Origin: F23-B02 sp963650165
Lineage (GTDB): Bacteria; Bacillota; Clostridia; Oscillospirales; Oscillospiraceae
Assembly: GCA_963650165.1 (NCBI GenBank)
Contig: CAVJKX010000001.1
Coordinates: 62,001 to 126,000, forward strand
Direction of reading: 5' to 3'
DNA length: 64,000 nucleotides
Shown here: positions 7,014 through 15,507 of the stretch, piece after piece
Position numbering within the stretch: the stretch's first letter is position 1
Layout of the letters: every line of letters starts with the position of its first letter
Made by a program: the position numbers and the translations under genes
Notes under the pieces: generated by a model
The model's input: only the letters and a program-made list of their open reading frames with translations
Database searches by the model: none
Told to the model about the DNA's origin: nothing

Positions 7014-9059
7014 TTACTCTTCTACGAGCTCGCCCTTGGCTTCGCCGTTGGTGGACACTTCGTATACGAGTGCGTCTTCGCCGTTATCCTCGACCTCGGG
7101 AACCTCCTCGACCTCTGCGGCGGCAGGCTCGGCAAGAGCGCGGATGGACAGGGATATCTTGTGATTCTCGGTGTCGATAGCGGTGATCTTTGCCTCGACG
7201 ACATCACCGACGGAAAGGACCTCTTCGGGCTTGCCGATGCGGCGGTTTGCTATCTGGGAGATGTGGATCAGACCGTCAACGCCGGGCAGGACCTCTGCGA
7301 ATGCTCCGAAGGTCATGAGCTTTACGATCTTGACCTCTGCGGTGTCGCCGACCTTGTAATTGGTGGTGAACTTGACCCAGGGATTCTCGTTGGGATCCTT
7401 GTAGCCGAGGGAGATCTTTTTCTTTTCCTTGTCGAAGCTTATGACGTAAACATCTACCTCGTCGCCGATCTTGAACAGCTCAGCGGGATTCTTGATGCGG
7501 CTCCAGCTCATTTCGGAGACGTGAACCATGCCGTCAATACCGCCGATATCGACAAATGCGCCGTAGCTGGTCATGGACTTGACCACACCGTGGTACTTGT
7601 TGCCGACCTCCATCTCGTTCCAGATGGCCTCTGCCTTTTCACGGCGCTCCTTCTGAGCGACGGCACGGATGGAACCGACGACGCGCTTGCGGCTGCGGTT
7701 GACCTCGGTGATCTTGACGCGGGTCTTCTGCTTGAGAAGCTGATTCATATCGGCCTCCTTGGGCAGGCCGGACTGGGATGCGGGAACGAATACGCGCACG
7801 CCTTTGACGCTGACGACTACGCCGCCCTTGTTGATCTCGGTAACGGTGCCTTCGAGGAACTCGCCGCTCTCGACAGCTTCCTCGACCATGGTCCAGCTCT
7901 TTGCAGCGTCAAGACGCTTCTTGGAGAGCATAACGGTGCCTTCGACATCGTTTACGCGGACAACGACTGCTTCGATCTGATCGCCGACCTTGACGGCGTC
8001 TTCGACCTTGATGCCGTCATCTGTAAACTCGGTGGTGGGAATGAAGCCGGAATATTTTGTGCCGATATCGACACTGACTTCAGTGCCGGTAATAGCAACG
8101 ACGGTGCCGGTTACCTTATCTCCGTTATATATAGTCTTGATGGATTCCTCCAGCATTTCGTCGAAGGACATCTCCTTCTCTTCTGCTGCAGCAGCATCAA
8201 TTTTGATTTCTTCGCTCATCTTGTTACTTACCTCCTTAATTATCCACGCAGGCGTGGATGCTCCCGCCGTGACGCCGACGGTGGCTGCACATCTGAGCCT
8301 GTCCATATCCAGCTCACCGGCGTTTTCGATAAACTGAACGTTCGGACACAGCTCGGAGCATATCACCGAAAGGTGGACGCTGTTTGCGCTGTGCTTACCG
8401 CCTATGACGACCATCGCATCGCACTCTGCCGCCAATTTTGCGGCTTCTTCCTGACGCGTGGATGTTGCTCCACATATTGTATCAAAGATTTGAAGATTTG
8501 TACATCTTTTTTTTAAGAAACTTGCACATTCGGTAAAATTACTACGAGTCTGGGTCGTTTGGACTACCATCGTTATCGGTTTATCCAATAAATCACCCGT
8601 TTTCGCGCACCAGGCTTCCAATTCCGAGGCGTTTTCGCATATAACGCAGCCGCCGCACCAGCCCTTTACGGCCTCGACCTCCGGGTGTCCGTGCATGCCG
8701 ATGATAACGACAAATCTGCCATCGTTCTGCGCCGTCTCGACGAGCTGATGTATGCGCTTTACCTTCGGACATGTGGCGTCGCTTATTTCCGCTCCCCTGT
8801 CCTCAAGGCTTTTATACACGTCTCTTGACACGCCGTGCGAGCGTATCATGACGCGCGCGCCCTGCGGCAGCTCCTCGGGAGAGGATATGACGTGCAGCCC
8901 CTCGTTTTCAAAACGGCGCACGACATCGTCATTGTGTATAAGCTGCCCGAGCGAGTAGGCGCTGCCGCTTGCGAGCAGCTTCTGCGCCATATCCACCGAG
9001 CGGCTCACGCCGAAGCAGAAGCCCGCACTTTTTGCTACAATTATCTTTTCCATACTCAT
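7014..9059 (-). CDS. ispH-rpsA: IspH-ribosomal protein S1 fusion
   Basis: 681 aa. Residues 1-280 are IspH (HMBPP reductase, last step of the MEP pathway), with the three [4Fe-4S] cysteines Cys15 (AGFCFGV), Cys97 (DATCPKV) and Cys196 (DTICGAT). Residues about 312-640 hold four S1 RNA-binding domains, then an acidic tail. The fusion is well known in Clostridia. The start overlaps the cmk stop by ATGA. A near-perfect SD lies inside the gene just before Met281, so a separate S1 protein of 401 aa may also be made (see 8219-8237). Confidence 0.95.
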   Translation of the reverse strand: MSMEKIIVAKSAGFCFGVSRSVDMAQKLLASGSAYSLGQLIHNDDVVRRFENEGLHVISSPEELPQGARVMIRSHGVSRDVYKSLEDRGAEISDATCPKVKRIHQLVETAQNDGRFVVIIGMHGHPEVEAVKGWCGGCVICENASELEAWCAKTGDLLDKPITMVVQTTQTRSNFTECASFLKKRCTNLQIFDTICGATSTRQEEAAKLAAECDAMVVIGGKHSANSVHLSVICSELCPNVQFIENAGELDMDRLRCAATVGVTAGASTPAWIIKEVSNKMSEEIKIDAAAAEEKEMSFDEMLEESIKTIYNGDKVTGTVVAITGTEVSVDIGTKYSGFIPTTEFTDDGIKVEDAVKVGDQIEAVVVRVNDVEGTVMLSKKRLDAAKSWTMVEEAVESGEFLEGTVTEINKGGVVVSVKGVRVFVPASQSGLPKEADMNQLLKQKTRVKITEVNRSRKRVVGSIRAVAQKERREKAEAIWNEMEVGNKYHGVVKSMTSYGAFVDIGGIDGMVHVSEMSWSRIKNPAELFKIGDEVDVYVISFDKEKKKISLGYKDPNENPWVKFTTNYKVGDTAEVKIVKLMTFGAFAEVLPGVDGLIHISQIANRRIGKPEEVLSVGDVVEAKITAIDTENHKISLSIRALAEPAAAEVEEVPEVEDNGEDALVYEVSTNGEAKGELVEE
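8219..8237 (-). promoter_or_regulatory. Internal SD and start codon for free S1
   Basis: Within ispH-rpsA, codons 275-281 read AAG GAG GTA AGT AAC AAG ATG. They provide AAGGAGG (8231-8237) 11 bases before an in-frame ATG at 8219. Met281 falls exactly where IspH proteins normally end. Translation from here gives a 401-aa four-domain S1. What is seen is the site; its use is inference. Confidence 0.55.
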
Positions 9060-9739
9060 TTACCCAAAGTCCGGCCCGTTTTTTCGGCTATCAGCTTACA
9101 GACCGCATCTATGCTTTTTTCAAGTGTGTTGCCGCTCGTATCGAGCAGCACGGCGTCGTCGGCTGCCTTTAACGGCGCCGCGGCGCGCGCGGTGTCCTGC
9201 TCGTCGCGCCGCTTCATCTCTTCGAGGACCTCGTCAAAGGGCTTGTCCATTCCCTTTTCGCGCAGCTCATCATAGCGGCGGCGGGCGCGGTCCGCGACGT
9301 CGGCGGTGAGGAATATCTTGAGATCGGCATTTGGGAGTATCACCGTTCCGATATCGCGGCCGTCCATTATGACGTCATGCTTTCTGGCCATATCCCGCTG
9401 CATATCGACAAGAAACGCCCTTACCTCCGGTATCGCCGAGACCCCTGACGCGAGCATCGAGACCTCAGGAAGGCGTATATCGCGGGAAACGTCGGCTCCG
9501 TCCAGATACATGTGCTGCTCGCCGTTTTCGCCGTATTTGAGCTCTATGGCGAGCTCCGGCAGCATGGCGGCAACGGCCGTCTTATCCGCGATGTCCACGC
9601 CGTGGGTTTTCGCCGCAAGGCCGATGGTCCTGTATATCGCGCCGGTATCGACATATATAAAGCCGAATTTTTCCGCGGCCTTTCTTGATATTGTGCTTTT
9701 TCCGGCGCCGGACGGGCCGTCGATCGCAATTGATATCAT
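9056..9739 (-). CDS. cmk: Cytidylate kinase
   Basis: 227 aa. P-loop IDGPSGAGKST at the N-terminus, GRDIGT in the middle and a YVDTGAIYR nucleotide site. It phosphorylates CMP and dCMP. It sits 12 bases behind the baiN-like gene and overlaps ispH by 4 bases. The cmk-ispH-rpsA order is conserved in Firmicutes, so assignment is firm. Confidence 0.97.
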   Translation of the reverse strand: MISIAIDGPSGAGKSTISRKAAEKFGFIYVDTGAIYRTIGLAAKTHGVDIADKTAVAAMLPELAIELKYGENGEQHMYLDGADVSRDIRLPEVSMLASGVSAIPEVRAFLVDMQRDMARKHDVIMDGRDIGTVILPNADLKIFLTADVADRARRRYDELREKGMDKPFDEVLEEMKRRDEQDTARAAAPLKAADDAVLLDTSGNTLEKSIDAVCKLIAEKTGRTLGK

Positions 9740-9751
9740 AGCTTTACATCC

Positions 9752-10981
9752 TTATATAGAGTTTGCGGCAGCATATGCCGTTGACCATGCAATTTGCAGG
9801 TTAAATCCGCCGGTGTATGCGTCAATGTCCATGACCTCGCCGGCAAAATAAAGTCCGTTTACGAGCTTTGACTCCATCGTGCGCGGATTTATCTCCTTTG
9901 TCGAAACACCGCCGGAGGTCACTATCGCCTCGTCGATGGGCCTGGGGCCGGTGACCGATACGGGAAACTCCTTAAAAAGCTTCAGAAGCTCATGGCGCTG
10001 TGCGCGGGTTATCGAATTAACCTTTTCCTCCGCCGGTATGCCCGACAGCTCAACGAGAACGGGTATCATCGCTCTTCCGGCAAGATCGCACAGAGCGTTT
10101 GCAAAGTCGCGGTTTGCGTACTTTTCAAAGTCGCGCAGCAGCCTTGCGTCGAGCTTTTTCTCGTCGAGCGCGGGCTTGAGGTCAATGCTCAGGCGGTACA
10201 CTGCGCTGCCGAAATTGCGCATATGCGAGCTTGCAGACAGCACGAGCGGGCCCGACACGCCGAAATGCGTGAACAGCATTTCCCCGAGCTCCCTATAGAT
10301 GAGCTTATCGTCCTCATAGGCCGACAGCGTTACGTTTTTGAGCGAAAAGCCCTGCATCTGCGCACAGTATCCGTCGCCGCTCTCGAGCGGAACCAGAGAC
10401 GGGCGGCATGGCCTTATGCTGTGCCCCAGCTCACGCGCAAGCTTATAGCCTGCGCCCGTCGAGCCCGTAAGCGGATATGAAAGTCCGCCCGTGCATATGA
10501 CGGCAGCGCGGCAGGATATCTCGGAAAGCTCCGTTTTAACGCCGCAGACCTCGCCGTTTTCGCAGATTATATGCTCCGCACTCTCGCGGATGCGGCGGAC
10601 CCCGCAGCGCTCTATATTCCGCGTCAGCGTTCCCGCAACGTCGTTTGCGTTATCCGATACGGGAAAAACGCGGTTTCCGCGCTCCGTTTTCAGCGGCAGT
10701 CCGAGCGACTCGAAAAGCTGCATGGTGTCGCGCGGGGAAAGCCTGTTGAGCGCGCTGTATAAAAAGCGGCCGTCGCCTGGTATGTTTTCGAGAAATTCCT
10801 TTATATCGCAGTTGTTGGTCACATTGCAGCGGCCCTTGCCGGTTATCCGAACCTTGCGGCCGAGCATTTTGTTCGGCTCAAGCAGGATAACGTCAAGCCC
10901 GCGCTGCGCAGCGATGAGGCTGCACATCATTCCCGCGGCGCCTCCGCCTATCACGACCGCGTCCGCACTCAGCTTTTTCAT
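9752..10981 (-). CDS. HI0933/BaiN-like flavoprotein oxidoreductase
   Basis: 409 aa. The Rossmann FAD motif VIGGGAAGMM is near the N-terminus, followed by GRKVRITGKGRCNVTN, characteristic of the HI0933 family, and the C-terminal FAD motif GLYFAGEVMDIDAYTGGFN. BaiN from Clostridium scindens reduces bile-acid enones, but most members are uncharacterised and the clostridial copy before cmk is near-universal, so a bile-acid role should not be assumed. Its start overlaps the RpiR-type regulator stop by ATGA. Confidence 0.85.
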   Translation of the reverse strand: MKKLSADAVVIGGGAAGMMCSLIAAQRGLDVILLEPNKMLGRKVRITGKGRCNVTNNCDIKEFLENIPGDGRFLYSALNRLSPRDTMQLFESLGLPLKTERGNRVFPVSDNANDVAGTLTRNIERCGVRRIRESAEHIICENGEVCGVKTELSEISCRAAVICTGGLSYPLTGSTGAGYKLARELGHSIRPCRPSLVPLESGDGYCAQMQGFSLKNVTLSAYEDDKLIYRELGEMLFTHFGVSGPLVLSASSHMRNFGSAVYRLSIDLKPALDEKKLDARLLRDFEKYANRDFANALCDLAGRAMIPVLVELSGIPAEEKVNSITRAQRHELLKLFKEFPVSVTGPRPIDEAIVTSGGVSTKEINPRTMESKLVNGLYFAGEVMDIDAYTGGFNLQIAWSTAYAAANSI

Positions 10982-11853
10982 ACCGTACCGCCGTGCTCGG
11001 TCTGCTCATAGACCTTGTTTTCCGACCATATCGTCTCAAGCCGCTCAAAGGTCTTTGAAAGATTTTCCTTGTTCTTGATGCCCACGGCAACGATTATGGC
11101 GTTTATGAGGCTCATCGGCGCGACGAGCGAATCGAGAAACGATACCATATCGCTCTTTGCGTGGAGGCAGACATCGGTTATGCCGTTAAGGGGCGAGGCC
11201 GGTCCGTCCGTTATGGCGGCGGTCATGGCGCCCATTTTCTTTGCAAATTCCACCGCATCAATGGTGTGGCTCGAATAGCGCGGGAAGCTTATGGCAATAA
11301 ACAGGTCGCCCTTCCCTATCCTGATCATCTGCTCAAACACCTCGCTGGCCGCAGTGTCGTGTATGACGTTCACGTTGCTGCGCAGCAGGTTGAGATAGAG
11401 ACCCAGAAACGACGACAGCGAGGTCGAGGTGCGCATGCCGACGATGTATATGTTATTGGCCTCGATTATCGAGTCCACGAATTTGTTGAAGCTGTCCTGC
11501 GAAAGCACCTCGAGCGTCGCCTGAAGATTCTGGATATCGCTGCCGATTATGGAGCGGACGATGTCCTTGTCGTCTATCATGCTCTTTGCGACCTCGATGC
11601 GCTGCACGGAGGTAAGGCGGCTGCGTATCATCTCCTGCAGGGCCTTGCGCATGCTCGGATATCCGTCGTAGCCGAGCTCGGTGGCAAAGCGGACAACGGT
11701 GGATTCGCTCACGCCGACTATCTTGCCGAGCTTGCCGGCAGTCATGAATGCGGCCTTGTCGTAGTTATTGAGAATGTACTTGGCAATGCTCTTCTGCCCC
11801 TTGGAAAACTTGTTGCTGCCCTTTGAAAGGACCTTGAGAAGGTCGGTCTCCAT
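10978..11853 (-). CDS. MurR/RpiR family transcriptional regulator
   Basis: About 291 aa. The N-terminal helix-turn-helix domain contains KLGKIVGVSESTVVRFATELGY (residues about 38-59), followed by a SIS sugar-isomerase domain (residues about 110-260) that should sense a phosphosugar. I chose ATG 11853 because GGAG lies 6-9 bases upstream; ATGs at 11862 and 11868 are alternatives. It is the first gene of a unit with baiN-like, cmk and ispH-rpsA, with its own promoter. Ligand and targets are unknown. Confidence 0.9.
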   Translation of the reverse strand: METDLLKVLSKGSNKFSKGQKSIAKYILNNYDKAAFMTAGKLGKIVGVSESTVVRFATELGYDGYPSMRKALQEMIRSRLTSVQRIEVAKSMIDDKDIVRSIIGSDIQNLQATLEVLSQDSFNKFVDSIIEANNIYIVGMRTSTSLSSFLGLYLNLLRSNVNVIHDTAASEVFEQMIRIGKGDLFIAISFPRYSSHTIDAVEFAKKMGAMTAAITDGPASPLNGITDVCLHAKSDMVSFLDSLVAPMSLINAIIVAVGIKNKENLSKTFERLETIWSENKVYEQTEHGGTV

Positions 11854-11885
11854 ACTGTTCATCTCCATGTTAAAACATAAGAGAC

Positions 11886-11914
11886 ATTTTACTTTCAATA
11901 TGTTTAAATTGCAA
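11886..11914 (-). promoter_or_regulatory. Promoter of the rpiR-cmk-ispH unit
   Basis: Minus strand: -35 TTGCAA (11909-11914), 17-base spacer, -10 TAAAAT (11886-11891). It is close to the regulator's start, leaving a leader of about 25 nt. Confidence 0.6.
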
Positions 11915-11934
11915 TAGCATTCTGCAATTTTTTT

Positions 11935-11968
11935 GCCCCGAACTTGCATATTTTGCGGCGTTCGGGGC
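11935..11968 (-). repeat. Inverted repeat between rluB and the rpiR promoter
   Basis: GCCCCGAAC (11935-11943) and GTTCGGGGC (11960-11968) form a 9-bp perfect stem around a 16-base loop. There is no U-run after it in the minus direction (an A-run instead). It may end or stabilise the rluB transcript, or be an operator just upstream of the -35. It cannot be decided by eye. Confidence 0.45.
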
Positions 11969-12002
11969 ATACGGCTCAAATTTTTGAGACTTCAGGGCTT
12001 AA

Positions 12003-12710
12003 TTAAGACTGCAAATCCTGCAATTCTTCCTCCGTGAGATAGCGCCACTGCCCCGGCCGGAGCTCGCCGAGCGAGAGGCTTCCCTCACCTACGCGCCTGA
12101 GCTTTGTGAGGCTCAGTCCTGCGCAGCCGCACATTTTTCTTATCTGTCGGTTTCTCCCCTCGTGGATGCGGATCGAAAGCTGTGTATAGTCATCGCCTGT
12201 CTTTATTATCTCTACCTCGGCCGGGCGTATCCTGTATCCGTCAATGACGAGCGGGCTCGAGAGCACCTCAAGCGCATGGGCACTGCACCGCCCTTTCACC
12301 CACGCGTGATAGATCTTGTCCGTATGCGACTTGGGGTGCATCAGCCTGTTTGCAAGCTCGCCGTCGTCGGTCATTATAAGAAGCCCCTCGGAATACATGT
12401 CAAGCCTGCCGACGGGGTACAGGCGCACACCGGCGTCCTTAACGAGCTCGCTGACGCAGCGGCGGTTTTTCTCGTCCCTGAGCGTCGTAACGTAGCCGCG
12501 CGGCTTGTTGAGCATTATGTACGTCCTCTCGGCGGGACGGGCAAGCAGATGCCCGTCAACACATATTATGTCCGTCTCCGGATCGGCGCTGTCACCGAGT
12601 GAGGCGGGGATACCGTTGACGGTGACCCTGCCGGCCTTTATCAGTTCCTCGCTGCTGCGGCGCGAGGCCACGCCCGCCGCCGATATAAGCTTCTGCAGTC
12701 GCTGCTTCAT
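12003..12710 (-). CDS. rluB: rRNA pseudouridine synthase, RluB/RsuA family
   Basis: 235 aa. An N-terminal S4 RNA-binding domain (RLQKLISAAGVASRRSSEEL) is followed by the catalytic domain with the GRLDMYSEGLL motif that contains the active Asp. It isomerises a uridine in 23S or 16S rRNA; RluB is the likely subtype. It overlaps the dacF stop by ATGA. dacF-rluB near scpA-scpB-ytfJ is a conserved Firmicutes neighbourhood. Confidence 0.93.
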   Translation of the reverse strand: MKQRLQKLISAAGVASRRSSEELIKAGRVTVNGIPASLGDSADPETDIICVDGHLLARPAERTYIMLNKPRGYVTTLRDEKNRRCVSELVKDAGVRLYPVGRLDMYSEGLLIMTDDGELANRLMHPKSHTDKIYHAWVKGRCSAHALEVLSSPLVIDGYRIRPAEVEIIKTGDDYTQLSIRIHEGRNRQIRKMCGCAGLSLTKLRRVGEGSLSLGELRPGQWRYLTEEELQDLQS

Positions 12711-13843
12711 TTCTCATCACCTGTATAATACGGCCCGAGTGCCGCATCGAATATTCTGCTTATCCTCTCATACGGTGTGAGCCGCTGTGAGGGATTTATC
12801 TTTACGTCTTCAGTATAAACCAAATTCTCCTGCGCCGCAAGTGAGCCGTTAACAAACACGCTTATGCTGCCGACCTTTTCGCCCTCTATGCCTCCGGCAA
12901 ACAGTATGCGCGGCGCTTCGAGCTTTACGCTGACCTCGTCATCGCACTTCGTCAGGAGCTTTATCCCGTTTTGCGGAACGGCCTCGGCAGTGCTCGCGGC
13001 GGCGGAGGCGACCTCGAGCGAGAGCTTGAAGCTGTCGGCATTATAGGACACGACGCGGTAATCGGAAAACGCCTTATCCATGAGGTATTTATGGTCGTTC
13101 CAGTCGTCCGGAGCGCTCAGCGTGACGCAGACAAGGCGCATGCCGCCGCGCTCGGCGCAGCTTACGAGCGTTCTGCCCGCTGCGATCGTATAGCCGGTCT
13201 TAACGCCGATGCAGCCGCCGTATTCGCGCAGCAGGCGGTTGTGGTTATAATAGGTCACGTCATTTATGACGGCGCAGTTTGTCGATACGATGCTTCTGAA
13301 GTCCTCGTTTTCCATGCAGTATGCCGTCAGAACTGCCATGTCGCGGGCCGTGGAATAATGCCCGTCCTCGTCCAACCCGTGAGGATTGCGGAATGATGTA
13401 TTCTCAAGGCCGAGCAAGGCTGCCTTTTCGTTCATGAGCCGCGCAAATGACGGCTCATCACCGCAGAGCGTGCAGGCAAGCGCAGCGGCGGCATCGTTGC
13501 CGGAGTTGAGCATCATGCCGTACAGCAGCTCGCGCACGGTATAGCTCTCGCCGGGAACGGCGTACATGCTCGAGCCCTCTATGGCGCTCCACTCGGGCTT
13601 TATGACTATCCTTTCCTCAAGCTCGGCGTTTTCGATGACGACAATGGCCGTCATGATCTTCGTTATGCTTGCTATAAGCATGCGCTCATCGGCGTTCTTC
13701 TCAAACAGGACGTCGCCTGTATCGGCACACAGGACTATAGCGCTGTGTGCCGACAGCTCATGCTCGTCGTCGGCAAGAGCCGATGCGGGCAGCGTAAAAA
13801 ACGCAAGTGCGGAAATAATAAGTATCGCCGTGATTTTTTTCAT
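12707..13843 (-). CDS. dacF: D-alanyl-D-alanine carboxypeptidase (DacF type)
   Basis: About 378 aa with an N-terminal signal peptide (MKKITAIL... cut near ASALAD). Serine PBP motifs: SITK (Ser59, Lys62), SGN in MLNSGNDAA and KTG in GVKTGYT. A C-terminal PBP5-like beta domain follows. It trims the fifth D-alanine of peptidoglycan; in Bacillus DacF acts during sporulation. I prefer ATG 13843 because a signal peptide begins there. Its only SD-like sequence (GGTGGTG) is buried in the hairpin at 13844-13877. Confidence 0.92.
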   Translation of the reverse strand: MKKITAILIISALAFFTLPASALADDEHELSAHSAIVLCADTGDVLFEKNADERMLIASITKIMTAIVVIENAELEERIVIKPEWSAIEGSSMYAVPGESYTVRELLYGMMLNSGNDAAAALACTLCGDEPSFARLMNEKAALLGLENTSFRNPHGLDEDGHYSTARDMAVLTAYCMENEDFRSIVSTNCAVINDVTYYNHNRLLREYGGCIGVKTGYTIAAGRTLVSCAERGGMRLVCVTLSAPDDWNDHKYLMDKAFSDYRVVSYNADSFKLSLEVASAAASTAEAVPQNGIKLLTKCDDEVSVKLEAPRILFAGGIEGEKVGSISVFVNGSLAAQENLVYTEDVKINPSQRLTPYERISRIFDAALGPYYTGDEK

Positions 13844-13877
13844 AAAAATAAGCACCACCTTTCGGGCAGTGCTTATT
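13844..13877 (-). terminator. Terminator-like hairpin abutting the dacF start
   Basis: Minus strand: AATAAGCAC, a 13-base loop, GTGCTTATT, then T residues running straight into the dacF ATG. It lies 20 bases past the ytfJ stop, so it may end the ytfJ transcript. The dacF SD (GGTGGTG) is in the loop and right arm, so it may also limit dacF translation. Confidence 0.55.
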
Positions 13878-13897
13878 ATTGACGGAAAAATGAGTTT

Positions 13898-14275
13898 TTA
13901 ATCGGTTTTCTTATTTGTATTTGCGATGCTCTCTATCTTGTCCATCACGTCGGGCACCATGTCGATGATCCTGTCAACGCCGTTTTTCGCCTGCGGCGCG
14001 ACGTTTATCATGCGCACTCCGCCCTCGTTTACGACGAGGAAGCCGATGGGCTCGATCTTGACACCGGCCGCGCTGCCGCCGCCGTAGCCCTGCTTGCTGC
14101 TGCCGAGCGAGTCGCCTCCCGCTCCGCCGAAGCCGAAGCTCAGCTTTGAAACGGGTATTATCGTCTGACCGTCGGGCGTGACGATTGGCTCGCCGACGAT
14201 ATTGTTGACCTCAACAAGATTCTTGATGCTGCTCATTGTCGACTGCATCATTTCGCTCAGTTTGTTGTTCTCCAT
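13898..14275 (-). CDS. ytfJ: YtfJ/GerW sporulation protein
   Basis: 125 aa. Family features are visible: NLVEVNNIVGEPI, a PVSKLSFGFGGAG core, a glycine-rich loop and VKIEPIGFLVV. YtfJ (GerW) is a forespore protein needed for normal germination in Bacillus. It overlaps the DUF2953 gene by 65 bases. In B. subtilis ytfI (DUF2953) and ytfJ are likewise neighbours. Confidence 0.93.
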   Translation of the reverse strand: MENNKLSEMMQSTMSSIKNLVEVNNIVGEPIVTPDGQTIIPVSKLSFGFGGAGGDSLGSSKQGYGGGSAAGVKIEPIGFLVVNEGGVRMINVAPQAKNGVDRIIDMVPDVMDKIESIANTNKKTD

Positions 14276-14888
14276 TGCGTGCCACCCTTTCCCGGATACG
14301 ACGTATCCTGTTTTTTATCAGAATTTTCAGAAACGCAAAGCCTGCCGCAAGTCCCACTGCCAAAACGGTTCCGATCCTCACCGACGCGGAAAGCTCTGCC
14401 TCGGCGCGGCTTCCGCTGCCGCTCATATCAAGTCCGACGTATATATCTTTATCTTTTACGCGAAAGCCGGACTCGAAAAACGGTATCGCGGCGCCGACAA
14501 AGCCGTTTACCGCGTTATAGCGCGTTACGGCGTCGTAGGGATCGGGATCCGATACGAGCACTTTGAGCCGTATTATATCAAAATAAACGCCGTTTTTAAA
14601 GCGGTGCAGCGTTCGCAGTGCAGCTTTTGCAAGCCTCAGCCAATCATTGAGCTCAAAGCCGGAAAGCGGATTTTTCCAGGGCTTTTTATCCGCATCGGCC
14701 TCAGTTGGCTCGGCATCAGCAGCCTTCGGCTTCTTTCCCTTGGGCGGATACAGGCGGAGCTTACAGAACCAGACGCGCGCCGAGGCAGTGAAGCCCTCTG
14801 CCGTGTACGAGGCGCAGATGCCCGCGGGAATGAGCATTAACCCCGCAAAAAGTATTAAGATGATAACAGGCGCCATGGAGCGCATCAC
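14211..14888 (-). CDS. DUF2953 membrane protein (YtfI-like)
   Basis: 225 aa. It has an N-terminal membrane helix (residues about 6-26), a Lys/Ala-rich stretch around residues 50-75, the DUF2953 beta-rich core (FDIIRLKVLVSDPDPYDAV) and a second hydrophobic segment near residues 168-188. Function unknown; it is probably linked to spore formation because of its fixed place before ytfJ. The start is 9 bases after scpB. Confidence 0.8.
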   Translation of the reverse strand: MMRSMAPVIILILFAGLMLIPAGICASYTAEGFTASARVWFCKLRLYPPKGKKPKAADAEPTEADADKKPWKNPLSGFELNDWLRLAKAALRTLHRFKNGVYFDIIRLKVLVSDPDPYDAVTRYNAVNGFVGAAIPFFESGFRVKDKDIYVGLDMSGSGSRAEAELSASVRIGTVLAVGLAAGFAFLKILIKNRIRRIRERVARNGEQQTERNDAVDNEQHQESC

Positions 14889-14897
14889 CCCAAAAAC

Positions 14898-15500
14898 TTA
14901 TTTGAGCTCCTCCATGCGGAGCTGATTGCTGCCGACCGTGTTCAGCTTTTCTATTGCGTCCTCAAGCTTTTTAACCCCGTCGCCGGAGCTTATGTCCGGA
15001 AGCTCGGGAAGCTCCTCGAGCTTGCTCACGCCCATGGTGCGCAGAAAAACGTCCGTCGTGCGCAGAAGCGAGGGCCTGCCCGGAACGTCGAGCCTGCCGC
15101 AGCGCTCGATAAGGCCGCGGTCGATGAGAACACCGACGGTATACGAGCTGTCAACTCCGCGCACCTGATCTATATATGCCCTCGTAACGGGCTGAAAATA
15201 CGCAACGACGGCAAGAGTTTCAAGCGCCGGCTGCGAGAGCATCGGCGGCTTGCGCTGCTCGAGCGTTTTGCTTATCACCGACGCATACTCCGGCGATGAG
15301 CACATCTGAAGCTTATCGTCAAGCCTCAGTATGCGCATGCCGCGCATGCCGAAGCTGTACTCGTCGGAAAGCTCCTTTACCGCGGCAAGCACCTTGTCCT
15401 CATCCGTTTCGAGGATCAGCGACAGGCGCGCCGTCGGCACAGGCTCTCCCGCCGCGAAAAGTATTGCCTCAATTGCTGACTTTATATTCTCTGTTTCCAT
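14898..15500 (-). CDS. scpB: Segregation and condensation protein B
   Basis: 200 aa. Two winged-helix domains, with AIEAILFAAGEPV at the N-terminus and the family motif LETLAVVAYFQPVTR. ScpB dimers bind ScpA and the SMC heads to form the bacterial condensin. It sits 7 bases after scpA. Confidence 0.97.
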   Translation of the reverse strand: METENIKSAIEAILFAAGEPVPTARLSLILETDEDKVLAAVKELSDEYSFGMRGMRILRLDDKLQMCSSPEYASVISKTLEQRKPPMLSQPALETLAVVAYFQPVTRAYIDQVRGVDSSYTVGVLIDRGLIERCGRLDVPGRPSLLRTTDVFLRTMGVSKLEELPELPDISSGDGVKKLEDAIEKLNTVGSNQLRMEELK

Positions 15501-15507
15501 TACAAAC

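Noticed and set aside
9752..10981. Bile-acid dehydrogenating enzyme (BaiN)
   Set aside because: The family match is real, but this copy sits in a housekeeping context found in organisms without bile-acid metabolism, so only the family level is called.
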